This document shows, in pieces, positions 15,914 through 24,681 of a stretch of DNA of 46,518 nucleotides. This DNA comes from Planctomycetota bacterium (lineage in GTDB: Bacteria; Planctomycetota; UBA1135; UBA2386), in the NCBI GenBank assembly GCA_002684655.1, contig NYVR01000085.1, positions 1-46,518 on the forward strand, written 5' to 3'. The notes under the pieces were generated by a model that was given only the letters and a program-made list of their open reading frames with translations, did no database searches and was not told the DNA's origin. The position numbers and the translations under genes are program-made. The first letter of the stretch is position 1. Every line of letters starts with the position of its first letter.

Positions 15914-16579
15914 CTAGATCTCTAGCAGGCCCTCGCGAATAGCGAGGCGGGCGATCTCAGCCGAGGAGTGACAGTCGAGCTTCCGTTGCAGGTTCTCGCG
16001 GTGCTTCTTGACGGTGCCCAGTGACAGATCGAGCGCAGCTGCCACTTCCTTGTTGGCCTTTCCTACGGCTAACAATTGAAAGACCTCACGCTCGCGCGGC
16101 GTGAGCACGGCCAACGGCGAAGCCTCATCTGCAGAGGCAGCCTCGCCGCGCACCGCGCGCGCCATAAAGCCGCTCGCTACCTTCGGCGACAGATAAGAGT
16201 CGCCGCGAACGATTGCTTCGATCGCCAGCGAGAGCTCAGCGGGGTCGCTGTCCTTCGAGAGGTAACCGTCGGCGCCAGCCTGCAGCGCCTGCTGAACGAA
16301 CTTCATGCCCGCGTGCTGAGAAGCCATTAGCACACGAGTCTGCGGCGAGGCGCGCTTGATCGGTCCGATAGCGTCTAGACCGGAGAGGCCTACCATGGTG
16401 ATGTCCAAGATGACGACATCAGGCCGCAGCTCGGCGACGAGGTCTATCCCTCGACGCGCGTCGCCTTCATCGCCGACGACCTGAAAGCGCGCGACGCTGT
16501 TGAGCAGCGCCTTTAACGCAGCGCGCACGATCGCCTGGTCGTCGATGAGGATGATCCGGATCTGATTGTCTGCTTCCAT
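15914..16579 (-). CDS. NarL/LuxR-family response regulator
   Basis: A 221-residue two-domain regulator. Residues 8-125 form a receiver with Asp12/Asp13 in the acidic pocket, the phospho-acceptor Asp59 in VVILDITMVG, and a Lys in YLSKDSDPAE. Residues 150-215 form a LuxR-type helix-turn-helix (LTPREREVFQLLAVGKANKE, then LSLGTVKKHRENLQRKL). It lies 34 bases downstream of the hybrid sensor kinase on the same strand, the likely cognate partner. Targets are unknown. Confidence 0.94.
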   Translation of the reverse strand: MEADNQIRIILIDDQAIVRAALKALLNSVARFQVVGDEGDARRGIDLVAELRPDVVILDITMVGLSGLDAIGPIKRASPQTRVLMASQHAGMKFVQQALQAGADGYLSKDSDPAELSLAIEAIVRGDSYLSPKVASGFMARAVRGEAASADEASPLAVLTPREREVFQLLAVGKANKEVAAALDLSLGTVKKHRENLQRKLDCHSSAEIARLAIREGLLEI

Positions 16580-16613
16580 AGATTGCGGCTCGCGACGCGT
16601 TTAGGCGTCGACT

Positions 16614-17696
16614 CTAGTGCCCGGCCGACGCGGCGAGTAGCCGATCCGGCAAGACGATTCGGAATCGCGCGCCGCGCTCAGTGTCGACGAGCGTGATGGT
16701 GGCGCCGTGCGCCTCGACCACCTTTCGAACGAACGCGAGACCTACGCCGGTCCCCGATTTCTTGTAGCTCTGGAACGGCTTGAACGCGTCCTCCCTGCGC
16801 TCCTGCGGGATCCCAGGTCCGTCATCGAAGACGTCGATCGTGACGTCATCAGGCCGCCGCGCGACCTCGATCCGCACGACACCGTCGCCGTCGCAAGCTT
16901 CCGCGGCGTTGCGCAGGAGGTTCTCGAAAACCTCCGAGAACAGCTCTCCGTCTAAGACGACCTGCAGGTCAGGGTCGACTTCGACCTCAACACGCATGCT
17001 CGCAAACACAGAGTGCGCGCGCGACGCATCTACAGCACGGACAGCGAGCGCGCGCAGCGACGTGGGGGCGACCTGTAGGGTCAGCGGACGGGCAAAGGAC
17101 AGCGTGGCGCCCAAAAGACGCTCAATCCGCGCGAGGCTGCCGACGAACTCGTCGATGACCACACCCTCTTGGACACCGAGCTTTTCGCCTACGGCGCTGA
17201 GCGCGTGTCGCAGCCCTGTGATCGGCGTCCGAATCTCATGGCTCAGGACCGACGCAGACTCGCCGATCTCCGCGAGGCTCTTCAAGAGCTGCAGCTCGCG
17301 CCGCTGGGCCTCATCCCGCTCGCGCAGCAGCGCAACATGTCGCAGGCCGCGATCGACGACCTCGCCGAGCCGGTCCTCGGTCACCGGCTTTTGGATGTAG
17401 TCAAAGGCGCCGCTGCGCACAGCAGCAGATGCCGTCTCCAGGTTCGGGTCGCCCGTGATCAGGATCACGGGCTCTTGGCAGCCGCGCGCCTCGACGACCT
17501 CGTGCAGCACCCGAATGCCGTCGTAATCCGGCATCACAATATCGGTGATCAACACCTCGAAGCGACCCGGCTGCAGGTGCTCTTGCACCTCGGCGAAGCT
17601 GTTACCTTTCACGACCTCGAGCCCGCGCCGCTCCAAGAACCGCGCCAGCGTCGCCAGGAGGCGCTCTTCGTCGTCAATCAGGACTGCTCTCGCCAT
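16614..17696 (-). CDS. Soluble hybrid: N-terminal receiver plus histidine kinase
   Basis: A 360-residue protein with no membrane segment. Residues 1-118 form a receiver domain with acceptor Asp52 (LITDIVMPDYDG) and Lys103 (IQKPV). A coiled linker follows, then the kinase: HisKA H-box VLSHEIRTP with His153, N-box ENLLRNAAEA, G1 box DDGPGIP, and G2 box GTGVGLAFVRK. It should take phosphate from an upstream kinase, or sense it through the receiver, and phosphorylate the adjacent NarL-type regulator. The start at 17696 (MARAVLIDDEE) puts the receiver at the very N-terminus; the frame runs on to 17813 but that extra stretch does not resemble a domain. Confidence 0.92.
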   Translation of the reverse strand: MARAVLIDDEERLLATLARFLERRGLEVVKGNSFAEVQEHLQPGRFEVLITDIVMPDYDGIRVLHEVVEARGCQEPVILITGDPNLETASAAVRSGAFDYIQKPVTEDRLGEVVDRGLRHVALLRERDEAQRRELQLLKSLAEIGESASVLSHEIRTPITGLRHALSAVGEKLGVQEGVVIDEFVGSLARIERLLGATLSFARPLTLQVAPTSLRALAVRAVDASRAHSVFASMRVEVEVDPDLQVVLDGELFSEVFENLLRNAAEACDGDGVVRIEVARRPDDVTIDVFDDGPGIPQERREDAFKPFQSYKKSGTGVGLAFVRKVVEAHGATITLVDTERGARFRIVLPDRLLAASAGH

Positions 17697-18024
17697 GTCG
17701 TTCGTCTGCTGCCTGCTGCATGATGCTAGGTCATACCCGAGGAGGGGCTCAAGGCAGTCTCGGCCCGTTCGAGGGCGCACGACCGTTGGGCACAAGTCCG
17801 TATCCAGAGGCATTCAGCCCAGGTAACGACGTCGAATCCCTCATGCGCGGCGCTGTGGCCTCCCCTGCGCGGCATCTGAGCCCAGCTAGAGCGGCCCTAC
17901 GGCCGCTAGCAAGTGCACGACGCGCTCGGTTGCAGCTGCGCACGCGTTGCAGGTGCCTGACACGCCGCTTTCGTTATAAATAGAGCCGCGTCCGCGGCCG
18001 CTCCGGCTGCACGCGACAGCCACT
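17697..18024. other. 328-base gap between divergent genes
   Basis: This gap separates the start of the receiver-kinase gene (minus) from the start of the DapA-family gene (plus). I see no convincing ORF on either strand. It holds a 7-bp hairpin without a U tract, AGCGGCC-CTAC-GGCCGCT at 17890-17907, and a TATAAA at 17975-17980 that could be a -10 element 45 bases before the DapA-family ATG. No matching -35 at good spacing was found. Promoters for both genes presumably lie here. Confidence 0.5.
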
Positions 18025-18966
18025 ATGAGCGACTCTGTATTCACCGGCTGCATGCCGGCCCTGATGACTCCCTGCGCCGTCCGTGACGGCGAACGCGCGC
18101 CTGACTTCGACGCCTTGGCCGAGAAAGGCTCCGAGCTCGTCGCTGCCGGAATGAGCGGCGTCGTCTACTGCGGCTCGATGGGTGATTGGCCACTGCTGAC
18201 TGACGCGTGGCGTATGGAGGGCGTCCGCCGCCTCGTAGACGCCGGCCTGAGAGTGATCGTCGGCACCGGCGCGGTCAACACCGGCGCCGCCGCGGCGCAC
18301 GCGCGCCACGCCGCGAAAGTCGGGGCCGCGGGCCTGATGGTGATCCCGCGCGTGCTTTCACGCGGCACGTCGGCATCCGCGCAACGCGCTCACTTCGAGG
18401 CCGTCCTCAGCGCGGCGCCAGATCTCCCGGCGGTGATCTACAACAGCCCCTATTACGGCTTCGAGACGCGCGCCGACCTCTTCTTCGCGCTCCGCGCACG
18501 CCACGAGAACCTAGTCGGATTCAAAGAGTTCGGAGGCGCAGCCTCGCTGACGTACGCCGCCGAACACATCACGAGCGGTGACGATCGCCTGACGCTCATG
18601 GTCGGCGTCGACACCCAGGTCGTACACGGCTTCGTCAACTGCGGCGCCACCGGCGCAATCACGGGGATCGGCAACGCGTTGCCTGGACCGGTCCTTCACT
18701 TGGTCGCGCTTTGTGAACAGGCGCAGGCCGGCGACGCTAACGCCCGCAGGCGGGCGACCGAGCTAGGCGACGCGCTCCAGGTGCTCTCGACCTTCGACGA
18801 GGGGCCCGACCTCGTGTTGCACTACAAGTATCTTCTCGAGCTGCTAGGCGACCATCGCTACAGCGCGCACTTCAACGAGTCCGACGCGCTCACCGCCAGC
18901 CAGCGCTCCTTCTGTGAGGAGCAGCTGCGGCAGTTTCAGCGCTGGTATGAGCGCTGGAGCAGCTGA
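18025..18966 (+). CDS. DapA/N-acetylneuraminate lyase family aldolase or dehydratase
   Basis: A 313-residue TIM-barrel class I aldolase-type enzyme. The Schiff-base lysine is Lys167 in LVGFKEFGG, and the proton-relay tyrosine is in VIYNSPYYGF near 143. The substrate-loop motif is CGSMGDWPL instead of the GTTGE of true dihydrodipicolinate synthase, so I do not call it dapA. The family also includes N-acetylneuraminate lyase, KDG aldolases and hydroxyproline-pathway deaminases. No lysine or sugar pathway genes are adjacent. It converges with the M3 peptidase gene, with 53 bases between the ends. Confidence 0.85.
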   Translation: MSDSVFTGCMPALMTPCAVRDGERAPDFDALAEKGSELVAAGMSGVVYCGSMGDWPLLTDAWRMEGVRRLVDAGLRVIVGTGAVNTGAAAAHARHAAKVGAAGLMVIPRVLSRGTSASAQRAHFEAVLSAAPDLPAVIYNSPYYGFETRADLFFALRARHENLVGFKEFGGAASLTYAAEHITSGDDRLTLMVGVDTQVVHGFVNCGATGAITGIGNALPGPVLHLVALCEQAQAGDANARRRATELGDALQVLSTFDEGPDLVLHYKYLLELLGDHRYSAHFNESDALTASQRSFCEEQLRQFQRWYERWSS

Positions 18967-19019
18967 CGACCAAGCTGTCTCCGCGACCGACCGTAGACTT
19001 CTGCGGTGTCACGGACTCC

Positions 19020-21146
19020 TCAACCGGTCAAGCCAGCGTGACGCAGGAGCGCCTCCGTGGCGGGGCCTCGCCCCCGAAAAGCCTCGAAGACCTTCATCGG
19101 ATGGCGGCTGCCACCGAGCGCGAGCACGGTGTCACGGAAGCGGCGGCCGGTCGCCCGGACCGCTGCGTCATCTTCAAGGCCTGCGTCCTCGAACGCGCCA
19201 AAGGCGTCGGCGCTGAGCACCTCAGCCCACTTGTAGCTGTAGTAGCCAGCGGCATAGCCGCCCGCGAAGATGTGGCTGAAAGCGCACAAAAAGCGGTCCT
19301 CGGGCAGCGGCGTCAAGACGGTGCAGCTTTCGGCGACCTCACGCTGGACGTCAAACGGCGAACGCTCGATCGACGGTTGGTAGCCGTCGTGCAGCGCGAG
19401 GTCGGTGAGGCCAAAGTAGAGCTGACGCAAGGTGTCGCTGCCGGCGCGATAGGTGCGCGCGGCTAGCAGCTTGTCGAACAGCGCCTGCGGCAGCGGGTCG
19501 CCGGTCTCCCAGTGACCCGAGAATCCGCGCAGCGTCGGCTGGTGATAACACCAGTTCTCCATGAACTGACTCGGCAACTCGACCGCGTCCCATTCGACGT
19601 TGTCGATCCCAGCGGCGCCGTCGCGGTCGACCGTGGTCAACATGTGCTGCAGCCCGTGACCGAACTCATGGAACAGGGTCTCGACCTCGCGGAACGTCAT
19701 CAATGAAGGACGCTCGCCGACTGGCGGCGTGCCGTTGCACACGAGGTACGCAATCGGCAGGCGAACGACCTCGCCGGGACCTGCGAGCGTCGTGCTGCGG
19801 CCGAGGCAGTCCGCCATCCAAGCGCCGCCGCGCTTCTCGGCAGGCCGCGAATACGGGTCGAGGTAGAACGCGGCCCGCGGCGCCCCGCTGCTGGCGTCGA
19901 CAATCCGGAAGAACCGCACGTCCTCGTGCCACACGGGCGCCTCACCGTCCGCGGCGACGACCTTCACTTCGAAGAGCCTCTCGGCGAGCGCGAACAGGCC
20001 GTCGAGGACCTTTGGGAGCGGGAAGTAGGGACGCAGCTGCTCGTCGGTGATCGCGTAACGATGCTCGCGTAGGCGCTCGGCCCAAAAGCCAACGTCCCAG
20101 TGACGGAGCTCGCCTTCGAAGCCGTGCTCAACAGCGAATGCCTGCAACTCCGCATGGTCGCGCTGCGCTGCAGGCCACGCTCGCTCACGGAGCTCTCCGA
20201 GGAGATCGCGGATCTCCGCGACGCTGTCGGCCATCTTGCGAGCGAGGCTCAGCGATGCGAAGTCGGCGAATCCAAGCAGCCCGGCCTTTTCAGCGCGTAG
20301 CACGAGGATGCGGTCGATGACGCGACGGTTGTCGGTGTCGCCTTCCGAGGCGCGCGACACATAGGCGCGATAAACCTGCTCGCGCAGATCTCGCCTCGTC
20401 GCATGCTGCAAGAACGGCGACAAGCTCGGGCCATCGAGGGTGATTCGCCAAGGCCCTTGTTCGGCCGTAGCCTCGTCTTCGGCGGCCTGCGGGGCTCCGG
20501 CCTCAGCGCCGCGCGCCTCGCGATACGACTGCGCCGCGAGCTCGCGCGCGGTCGTCGGCAAGCCATCGACCTCGGCTGGCGAGCGAAGGATCAACTCGTA
20601 GGCCTTGGTCGCGTCGAGCACGTTGTTAGAGAACGTGGTCGAAAGCTCGGCGAGCTCCATCTGGATCTCGTTGAAGCGCGCCTTCTGCGAGCCTTCGAGC
20701 GCCACACCAGACAGCTCAGCGCCGCGGATCGAGGCGTCGAGGACGCGTCGCTGGGCCTCATCGAGCGAACTGCCGTCGGGCCCGTCCCGCAAGGCGACCG
20801 CGGCGGCGTAGAGCGGCTGACTCTGCCCAACGCGCGTCAACAGCTCGACCACAGCAGGCTGAACGGCCTCGTGCGCCGCGCGCAGCTCCGGAGAGTTACG
20901 GACCCCGGTCAGGTGGCCGACCGCACCCCACGCGAGCTGCAGCGGCTCAAACCTGCGGGTCAGGTCTTCGATGCGCGAAGACCAGGTCGGTTGGACGTCG
21001 GCTTCGATCTGCGCCATCGCCTGATGGAGGTCCTCGAGCAGCTGGCTTATGGCCGGCTCAACGTGCTCGGGTGCGATCTCGTCGAACGACGGCGGCAGGT
21101 GCGTTTGCAGCGCGAGGAGAGGGTTACTGGCGGCGGGTTCACTCAC
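19020..21146 (-). CDS. prlC: M3-family oligopeptidase (oligopeptidase A type)
   Basis: A 708-residue zinc peptidase that cleaves short peptides, including signal-peptide remnants, in the cytoplasm. The zinc site is TLFHEFGHGLQHML near residue 493, with the third ligand expected about 25 residues later in the DNVEWDAVELPSQFMENWCY segment. The N-terminal half is the helical thimet-oligopeptidase fold (for example FNEIQMELAELSTTFSNNVL). The C-terminal CAFSHIFAGGYAAGYYSYKW is the conserved substrate-binding loop of the family. Length matches E. coli PrlC (about 680). No signal peptide. Confidence 0.94.
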   Translation of the reverse strand: MSEPAASNPLLALQTHLPPSFDEIAPEHVEPAISQLLEDLHQAMAQIEADVQPTWSSRIEDLTRRFEPLQLAWGAVGHLTGVRNSPELRAAHEAVQPAVVELLTRVGQSQPLYAAAVALRDGPDGSSLDEAQRRVLDASIRGAELSGVALEGSQKARFNEIQMELAELSTTFSNNVLDATKAYELILRSPAEVDGLPTTARELAAQSYREARGAEAGAPQAAEDEATAEQGPWRITLDGPSLSPFLQHATRRDLREQVYRAYVSRASEGDTDNRRVIDRILVLRAEKAGLLGFADFASLSLARKMADSVAEIRDLLGELRERAWPAAQRDHAELQAFAVEHGFEGELRHWDVGFWAERLREHRYAITDEQLRPYFPLPKVLDGLFALAERLFEVKVVAADGEAPVWHEDVRFFRIVDASSGAPRAAFYLDPYSRPAEKRGGAWMADCLGRSTTLAGPGEVVRLPIAYLVCNGTPPVGERPSLMTFREVETLFHEFGHGLQHMLTTVDRDGAAGIDNVEWDAVELPSQFMENWCYHQPTLRGFSGHWETGDPLPQALFDKLLAARTYRAGSDTLRQLYFGLTDLALHDGYQPSIERSPFDVQREVAESCTVLTPLPEDRFLCAFSHIFAGGYAAGYYSYKWAEVLSADAFGAFEDAGLEDDAAVRATGRRFRDTVLALGGSRHPMKVFEAFRGRGPATEALLRHAGLTG

Positions 21147-21230
21147 CCCCTCTCTATCGGAGCGCTGGCTCCGATTTGCAACAGCGACGCTGTGTATTGC
21201 TGCGGCGACGGGTAGACCGGGACCGCCGAG

Positions 21231-21851
21231 CTACCATCCCGCTGCGCCCGCGAGGACCCAGATCGAGACGCCTGCGAGGACCGTCGCGGCGACGCGGTGC
21301 ACGCCCAGACGTCCCTGATGTCCCGACATCTTCGCCGCGAACCAATGGCCGCCTGCCGCATAGAGCGACATCGAGGCGAACTCCGTCACGGTCATGATGG
21401 CCAACATCGCGGCGAACTGAAGCAGCAGCGAACCCTCGCCTTCGATGAAACGCGGCAACAACGCCACCAAAAACGCCCACCCCTTAGGGTTACCGACAGC
21501 GGTGACGAAGCCCAGACCAACCAGCTGATACGGGAGCGTCGCCAACTGCTCGATCTTGCGGACCGCTTCCTGCGGCTGCCGGAAGAGCACGATCGCGAGA
21601 TACATCAAGTAGACGCCCCCGAGCAGGGAGAGCGCGGTGAACCAGGACGCTCCCTGATCACGGACCCAGGTCAACGACCAGAACGTCGCCGAGAATACGA
21701 CGGCGACACCCAGCAGCTCACCCACCATCATCCACAGCGCTACTCTGTAGCCGACTGTCATCCCCAAAGTGAAGGCCAAGGTCATACACATCCCTGGGGT
21801 CATCGAGACCGCCGCGATCGTCAACGTATAGAGGCCGAGGTCGGCGGTCAT
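21231..21851 (-). CDS. LysE/RhtB-family amino acid exporter
   Basis: A 206-residue membrane protein with six hydrophobic segments. The N-terminal SMTPGMCMTLAFTLGMTVGY corresponds to the conserved PGP motif region of LysE/RhtB translocators, and GNPKGWAFLVALLPRFI is the mid-protein NPK motif. Family members export amino acids or their lactones by exchange with protons. The specific substrate cannot be told. It sits between trpS and prlC on the same strand, with 42 bases separating it from trpS. Confidence 0.88.
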   Translation of the reverse strand: MTADLGLYTLTIAAVSMTPGMCMTLAFTLGMTVGYRVALWMMVGELLGVAVVFSATFWSLTWVRDQGASWFTALSLLGGVYLMYLAIVLFRQPQEAVRKIEQLATLPYQLVGLGFVTAVGNPKGWAFLVALLPRFIEGEGSLLLQFAAMLAIMTVTEFASMSLYAAGGHWFAAKMSGHQGRLGVHRVAATVLAGVSIWVLAGAAGW

Positions 21852-21893
21852 CTCGGCTCCCTGCTCGTGTGCGGTGACGATGTCGTGGCCTGC

Positions 21894-22901
21894 TTACCGC
21901 GGCCGCGGGACGAGACCGAGCGCGTCATAAGCGCGCGCTACGGTCGCGCTGGCGCGCTCGCTGGCGCGCTCGGCGCCGCGCTTCATCACCCGCTCGAGCT
22001 CGGCGGGGTCCGCGCGCAGCTCTTGGAACCGACGCTGCACAGGCTCCAGCGCCGCGCAGACCGCTTCGGCGACGTCCACCTTGAGGTGCCCATACATTTT
22101 GCCGGCATAGTCAGACTCCAGCTGAGAGAAGGATCGCCCAGAGCACGCGCTCAGGATGCTCAACAAGTTGGCGATGCCGGGCTTCGATTCGGCGTCGTAG
22201 ACGATCCGCGGCGGGTCGTCGGTGTCGGTCACCGCCCGCTTCAACTTCTTAGTGATGACCTTCGGATCCTCCAGCAGGCCGACGTAGTTGTTGGGGTTGG
22301 CGTCCGACTTGCTCATCTTCGCTGCAGGATCCTGAAGCGACATCACGCGCGCTGCGACCTTCGGGATGAACGGCTCGGGGATCCGGAAGGTCTCGCCGTG
22401 CTCAGTGTTGAATCGGTGCGCGACGTCTCGACAGAGCTCCAGGTGCTGCTTCTGGTCGTGGCCGACCGGCACCTGATGCGCTTGGTAAAGCAAGATGTCG
22501 GACGCCATCAACACAGGGTAGGAGAACAACCCGACGTTGATGTTTTCACTGTGTCGCTTGGCCTTGTCCTTGAACTGCGTCATGCGGTTCAGCTCACCCA
22601 TCTGGGTGTAGCAGTTGAGGACCCACGCCAGCTCGACGTGCTCAGGCACGTGAGACTGGACGAAGACCGTGCTGCGATCAGGGTCGATTCCGCACGCGAG
22701 GTAGAGCGCCAAGGTGTCGAGCGTCGCGCTCCTGAGCGCGTCGCGATCCTGCCGCACGGTGACCGCGTGCAGATCCACGATGCAGTAGAGGCAGTCGTAG
22801 TCCGCCTGCATGGCCACCCACTGGCGCAGCGCGCCTAGATAGTTGCCGAGCGTGAGGATTCCGGACGGCTGGCATCCGCTGAGGACGATAGGGCGGCTCA
22901 T
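21894..22901 (-). CDS. trpS: Tryptophanyl-tRNA synthetase
   Basis: Charges tRNA-Trp with tryptophan in a class Ic synthetase reaction. The 335 residues start with [18 protein letters not shown], the HIGH-equivalent region with [18 protein letters not shown] near 220 is the KMSKS loop. Between them are VDLHAVTV and [30 protein letters not shown], typical bacterial TrpRS sequences. An RNA-capable hairpin lies 26 bases upstream of the start. It is separated from the divergent small zinc-ribbon gene by about 208 bases. Confidence 0.97.
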   Translation of the reverse strand: MSRPIVLSGCQPSGILTLGNYLGALRQWVAMQADYDCLYCIVDLHAVTVRQDRDALRSATLDTLALYLACGIDPDRSTVFVQSHVPEHVELAWVLNCYTQMGELNRMTQFKDKAKRHSENINVGLFSYPVLMASDILLYQAHQVPVGHDQKQHLELCRDVAHRFNTEHGETFRIPEPFIPKVAARVMSLQDPAAKMSKSDANPNNYVGLLEDPKVITKKLKRAVTDTDDPPRIVYDAESKPGIANLLSILSACSGRSFSQLESDYAGKMYGHLKVDVAEAVCAALEPVQRRFQELRADPAELERVMKRGAERASERASATVARAYDALGLVPRPR

Positions 22902-22926
22902 GGTCGTTGTTGCGGGAGCGGAGCAT

Positions 22927-22961
22927 GGAGCAGGCGCCGCCGCAACGCCAGCGCCTGCTCC
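22927..22961 (-). promoter_or_regulatory. Perfect 11-bp inverted repeat in the trpS leader
   Basis: GGAGCAGGCGC (22927-22937) and GCGCCTGCTCC (22951-22961) are perfect complements separated by 13 bases. On the minus strand the hairpin would end 25 nt before the trpS ATG, where it could affect translation or act as an attenuator. No U tract follows, and I found no T-box core or Trp-rich leader peptide. Confidence 0.4.
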
Positions 22962-23109
22962 CTATCCGGCAGAGACGCCGCGTCTACGGCAGCTCAGCGA
23001 AGACCGCGACATCAACATACAGAAGCCGCAACTAAGCCGCCGCCACGGACGAACGCGGCGACGTGCCTACGCAATCCAGCAGACAGGCGCGCCGTAACAA
23101 CGCGAGGCC

Positions 23110-23298
23110 ATGAAGACCCGCCGAATCCGAACCAAGCCCTGCCACGCCTGCAAGCGAGCGCACGACGCGCTCTTTCGCGCGCGTCCCGACGGCGGCGATC
23201 CGTGGCAGTTCTACTGCCGCGCGTGCCTCCTGAAGCTCAAAGCCAGCAGCCGCTCCTACACGTATGGCGGGACCTGGAAGAGCAAGAAGCGGACCTGA
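23110..23298 (+). CDS. Small zinc-ribbon protein
   Basis: A 62-residue basic protein with two Cys pairs, CHAC near residue 12 and CRAC near residue 37, which would bind one zinc ion. The C-terminus reads YTYGGTWKSKKRT; a YGGTWK-type ending after a CxxC/CxxC ribbon is a pattern I associate with small conserved proteins of marine bacteria. ATG at 23110 is preceded by ACGCGAGGCC with no strong ribosome site. It is probably cytoplasmic and may bind nucleic acid, but no function is established. Confidence 0.72.
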   Translation: MKTRRIRTKPCHACKRAHDALFRARPDGGDPWQFYCRACLLKLKASSRSYTYGGTWKSKKRT

Positions 23299-23462
23299 TC
23301 ATCGCTGCAGGGCCGACGCGCCCGGACCGCTTTTGAAATCTGGGGCTTCCGCAGCGTCGCGAGGCTGCTTTGACGCACAATATAACGCCATCCCTAGAGT
23401 CGCCTCGACACGGCCATGACGATCCTCGAACCACCACCTGCACGATGAGCCGGGGCCCGACG

Positions 23463-24608
23463 ATGAAGCGGAAAATTCTGGTGCTCGACGATTCGTATCG
23501 GGGGAAGCGTCGCCACATCACGGCGCAGCTGCGGGGCATGAACGTCGAGGCGACGAAGGCTGACGCGTTCCACCTGCTAGGTCACCGAGGCGATGACGGC
23601 ACGACCTTTTCGTTCATGCACCGGTATTCCCCGGTCGAAGAATGGGAGCGACACCTGGGTCGAGGCGACGTCGCAGCGGTCATGGTCGTGCCGAACTGGC
23701 GCCGAGGTGTCAGCCAACGGCACGAGCTGCGCGCGCTGTTCGCGCGCGCCAGCGAACGCCAAGACCGACGACCCATTGTTCTGGTGGACGCCGTGGACCA
23801 GAGCTCGTCGCCGTTCCTCGACTGCCTGCCGCACGTGGACATGATGCTGAAGAGCCAGGTCTTCCGCGATCGGAGCCAATACCTACGAGAATGCCCCGGG
23901 GGGTATCCGTTCGCGGCTTGGTGCAGCGAAAACTTGGAGTTGGATCTCGGCGAATGGGAGTTCGGTTCGACAGCTTCTAGCGATCACCTCGACCGAATAC
24001 GGGTCGGGTGGAACATGGGCGTGTCGCGCTTTTACAGCGGGCTGCAACGCCTCACGCGCGCCTGCTCAAAGCCGTGGCGCGATCGCAAATACGATCTCAG
24101 CCGCCGGTTCCCCGTCCCCGATCCGTCCACCGCGCCGGTCTGGGACTACTACCGGGCATACCGACGTTTTTGCGGGCTGACAGTCGCAGAGCAGGGGCGC
24201 TCTTTGAGCATGACGGGGACAGCCCGCCTGAGACGCCTGGCATACCTCCGCGAATTGACCGAGTCGCGGATCACGTTCAGCCCGTACGGGTGGGGAGAGA
24301 TCTGCTTCCGCGACTTCGAGGCGGTCGCGTGCGGCAGCGTCCTGCTTAAGCCGGACATGACGCACCTCGACACCAAGCCCGATATCTATGAGCCAGGCGT
24401 GACGTATGTCCCAGTACGCTGGGACCTGCAGGACTTCGCTGCGAAGGCCGAATGGATCCTCAACAACCCCGCGAGCGCCGAAGCGATCGCGAGAGAGGCG
24501 TCGCGACGAATCGAACGGCGCGCCGTCCAAGCCGTTGTCTCCGGCGTGATATCCGACACGGTTGGAGAGATAGCCGCGCCTGCGGCGCCGCTGATCCACG
24601 GGCCGTAG
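23463..24608 (+). CDS. GT-B-fold glycosyltransferase-like protein
   Basis: A 381-residue protein. The C-terminal third has the donor-site signature of GT-B glycosyltransferases of the exostosin/group 1 type: FSPYGWGEICFRDFEAVACG (about 278-297), with the E-x7-E-like acidic region, then SVLLKPDMTHLDTKPDIYEP and AEWILNNPASAEAIA. The N-terminal two thirds (KILVLDDSYRGKRRH...) would be the acceptor domain. I chose the ATG at 23463 (MKRKILVLD); in-frame ATGs at 23445 and 23370 would add residues with no domain character. The bases just upstream contain AT-rich CACAATATAACG, a possible promoter. It stands alone with no polysaccharide cluster around it, so acceptor and product are unknown. Confidence 0.75.
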   Translation: MKRKILVLDDSYRGKRRHITAQLRGMNVEATKADAFHLLGHRGDDGTTFSFMHRYSPVEEWERHLGRGDVAAVMVVPNWRRGVSQRHELRALFARASERQDRRPIVLVDAVDQSSSPFLDCLPHVDMMLKSQVFRDRSQYLRECPGGYPFAAWCSENLELDLGEWEFGSTASSDHLDRIRVGWNMGVSRFYSGLQRLTRACSKPWRDRKYDLSRRFPVPDPSTAPVWDYYRAYRRFCGLTVAEQGRSLSMTGTARLRRLAYLRELTESRITFSPYGWGEICFRDFEAVACGSVLLKPDMTHLDTKPDIYEPGVTYVPVRWDLQDFAAKAEWILNNPASAEAIAREASRRIERRAVQAVVSGVISDTVGEIAAPAAPLIHGP

Positions 24609-24681
24609 CCGCGCTGCAGGAGCCGCTCTCCGCGCGAAAGATCTTCAGGAGGGCGGCCGCACCCCGGCTCTGCCGGCGCTG

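Noticed and set aside
17890-17907. AGCGGCC-CTAC-GGCCGCT hairpin as a terminator
   Set aside because: No U tract on either strand and no gene end nearby; a GC-rich 7-bp palindrome is expected by chance at this composition.
18025-18966. Calling the DapA-family gene dapA
   Set aside because: The substrate-loop motif GTTGE is replaced by GSMGD and no lysine genes are adjacent, so only the family can be supported.
21297-22838. A 513-codon open frame on the plus strand
   Set aside because: It is antisense to the LysE exporter and trpS, both with clear family motifs; the translation is His/Arg-rich and resembles nothing.
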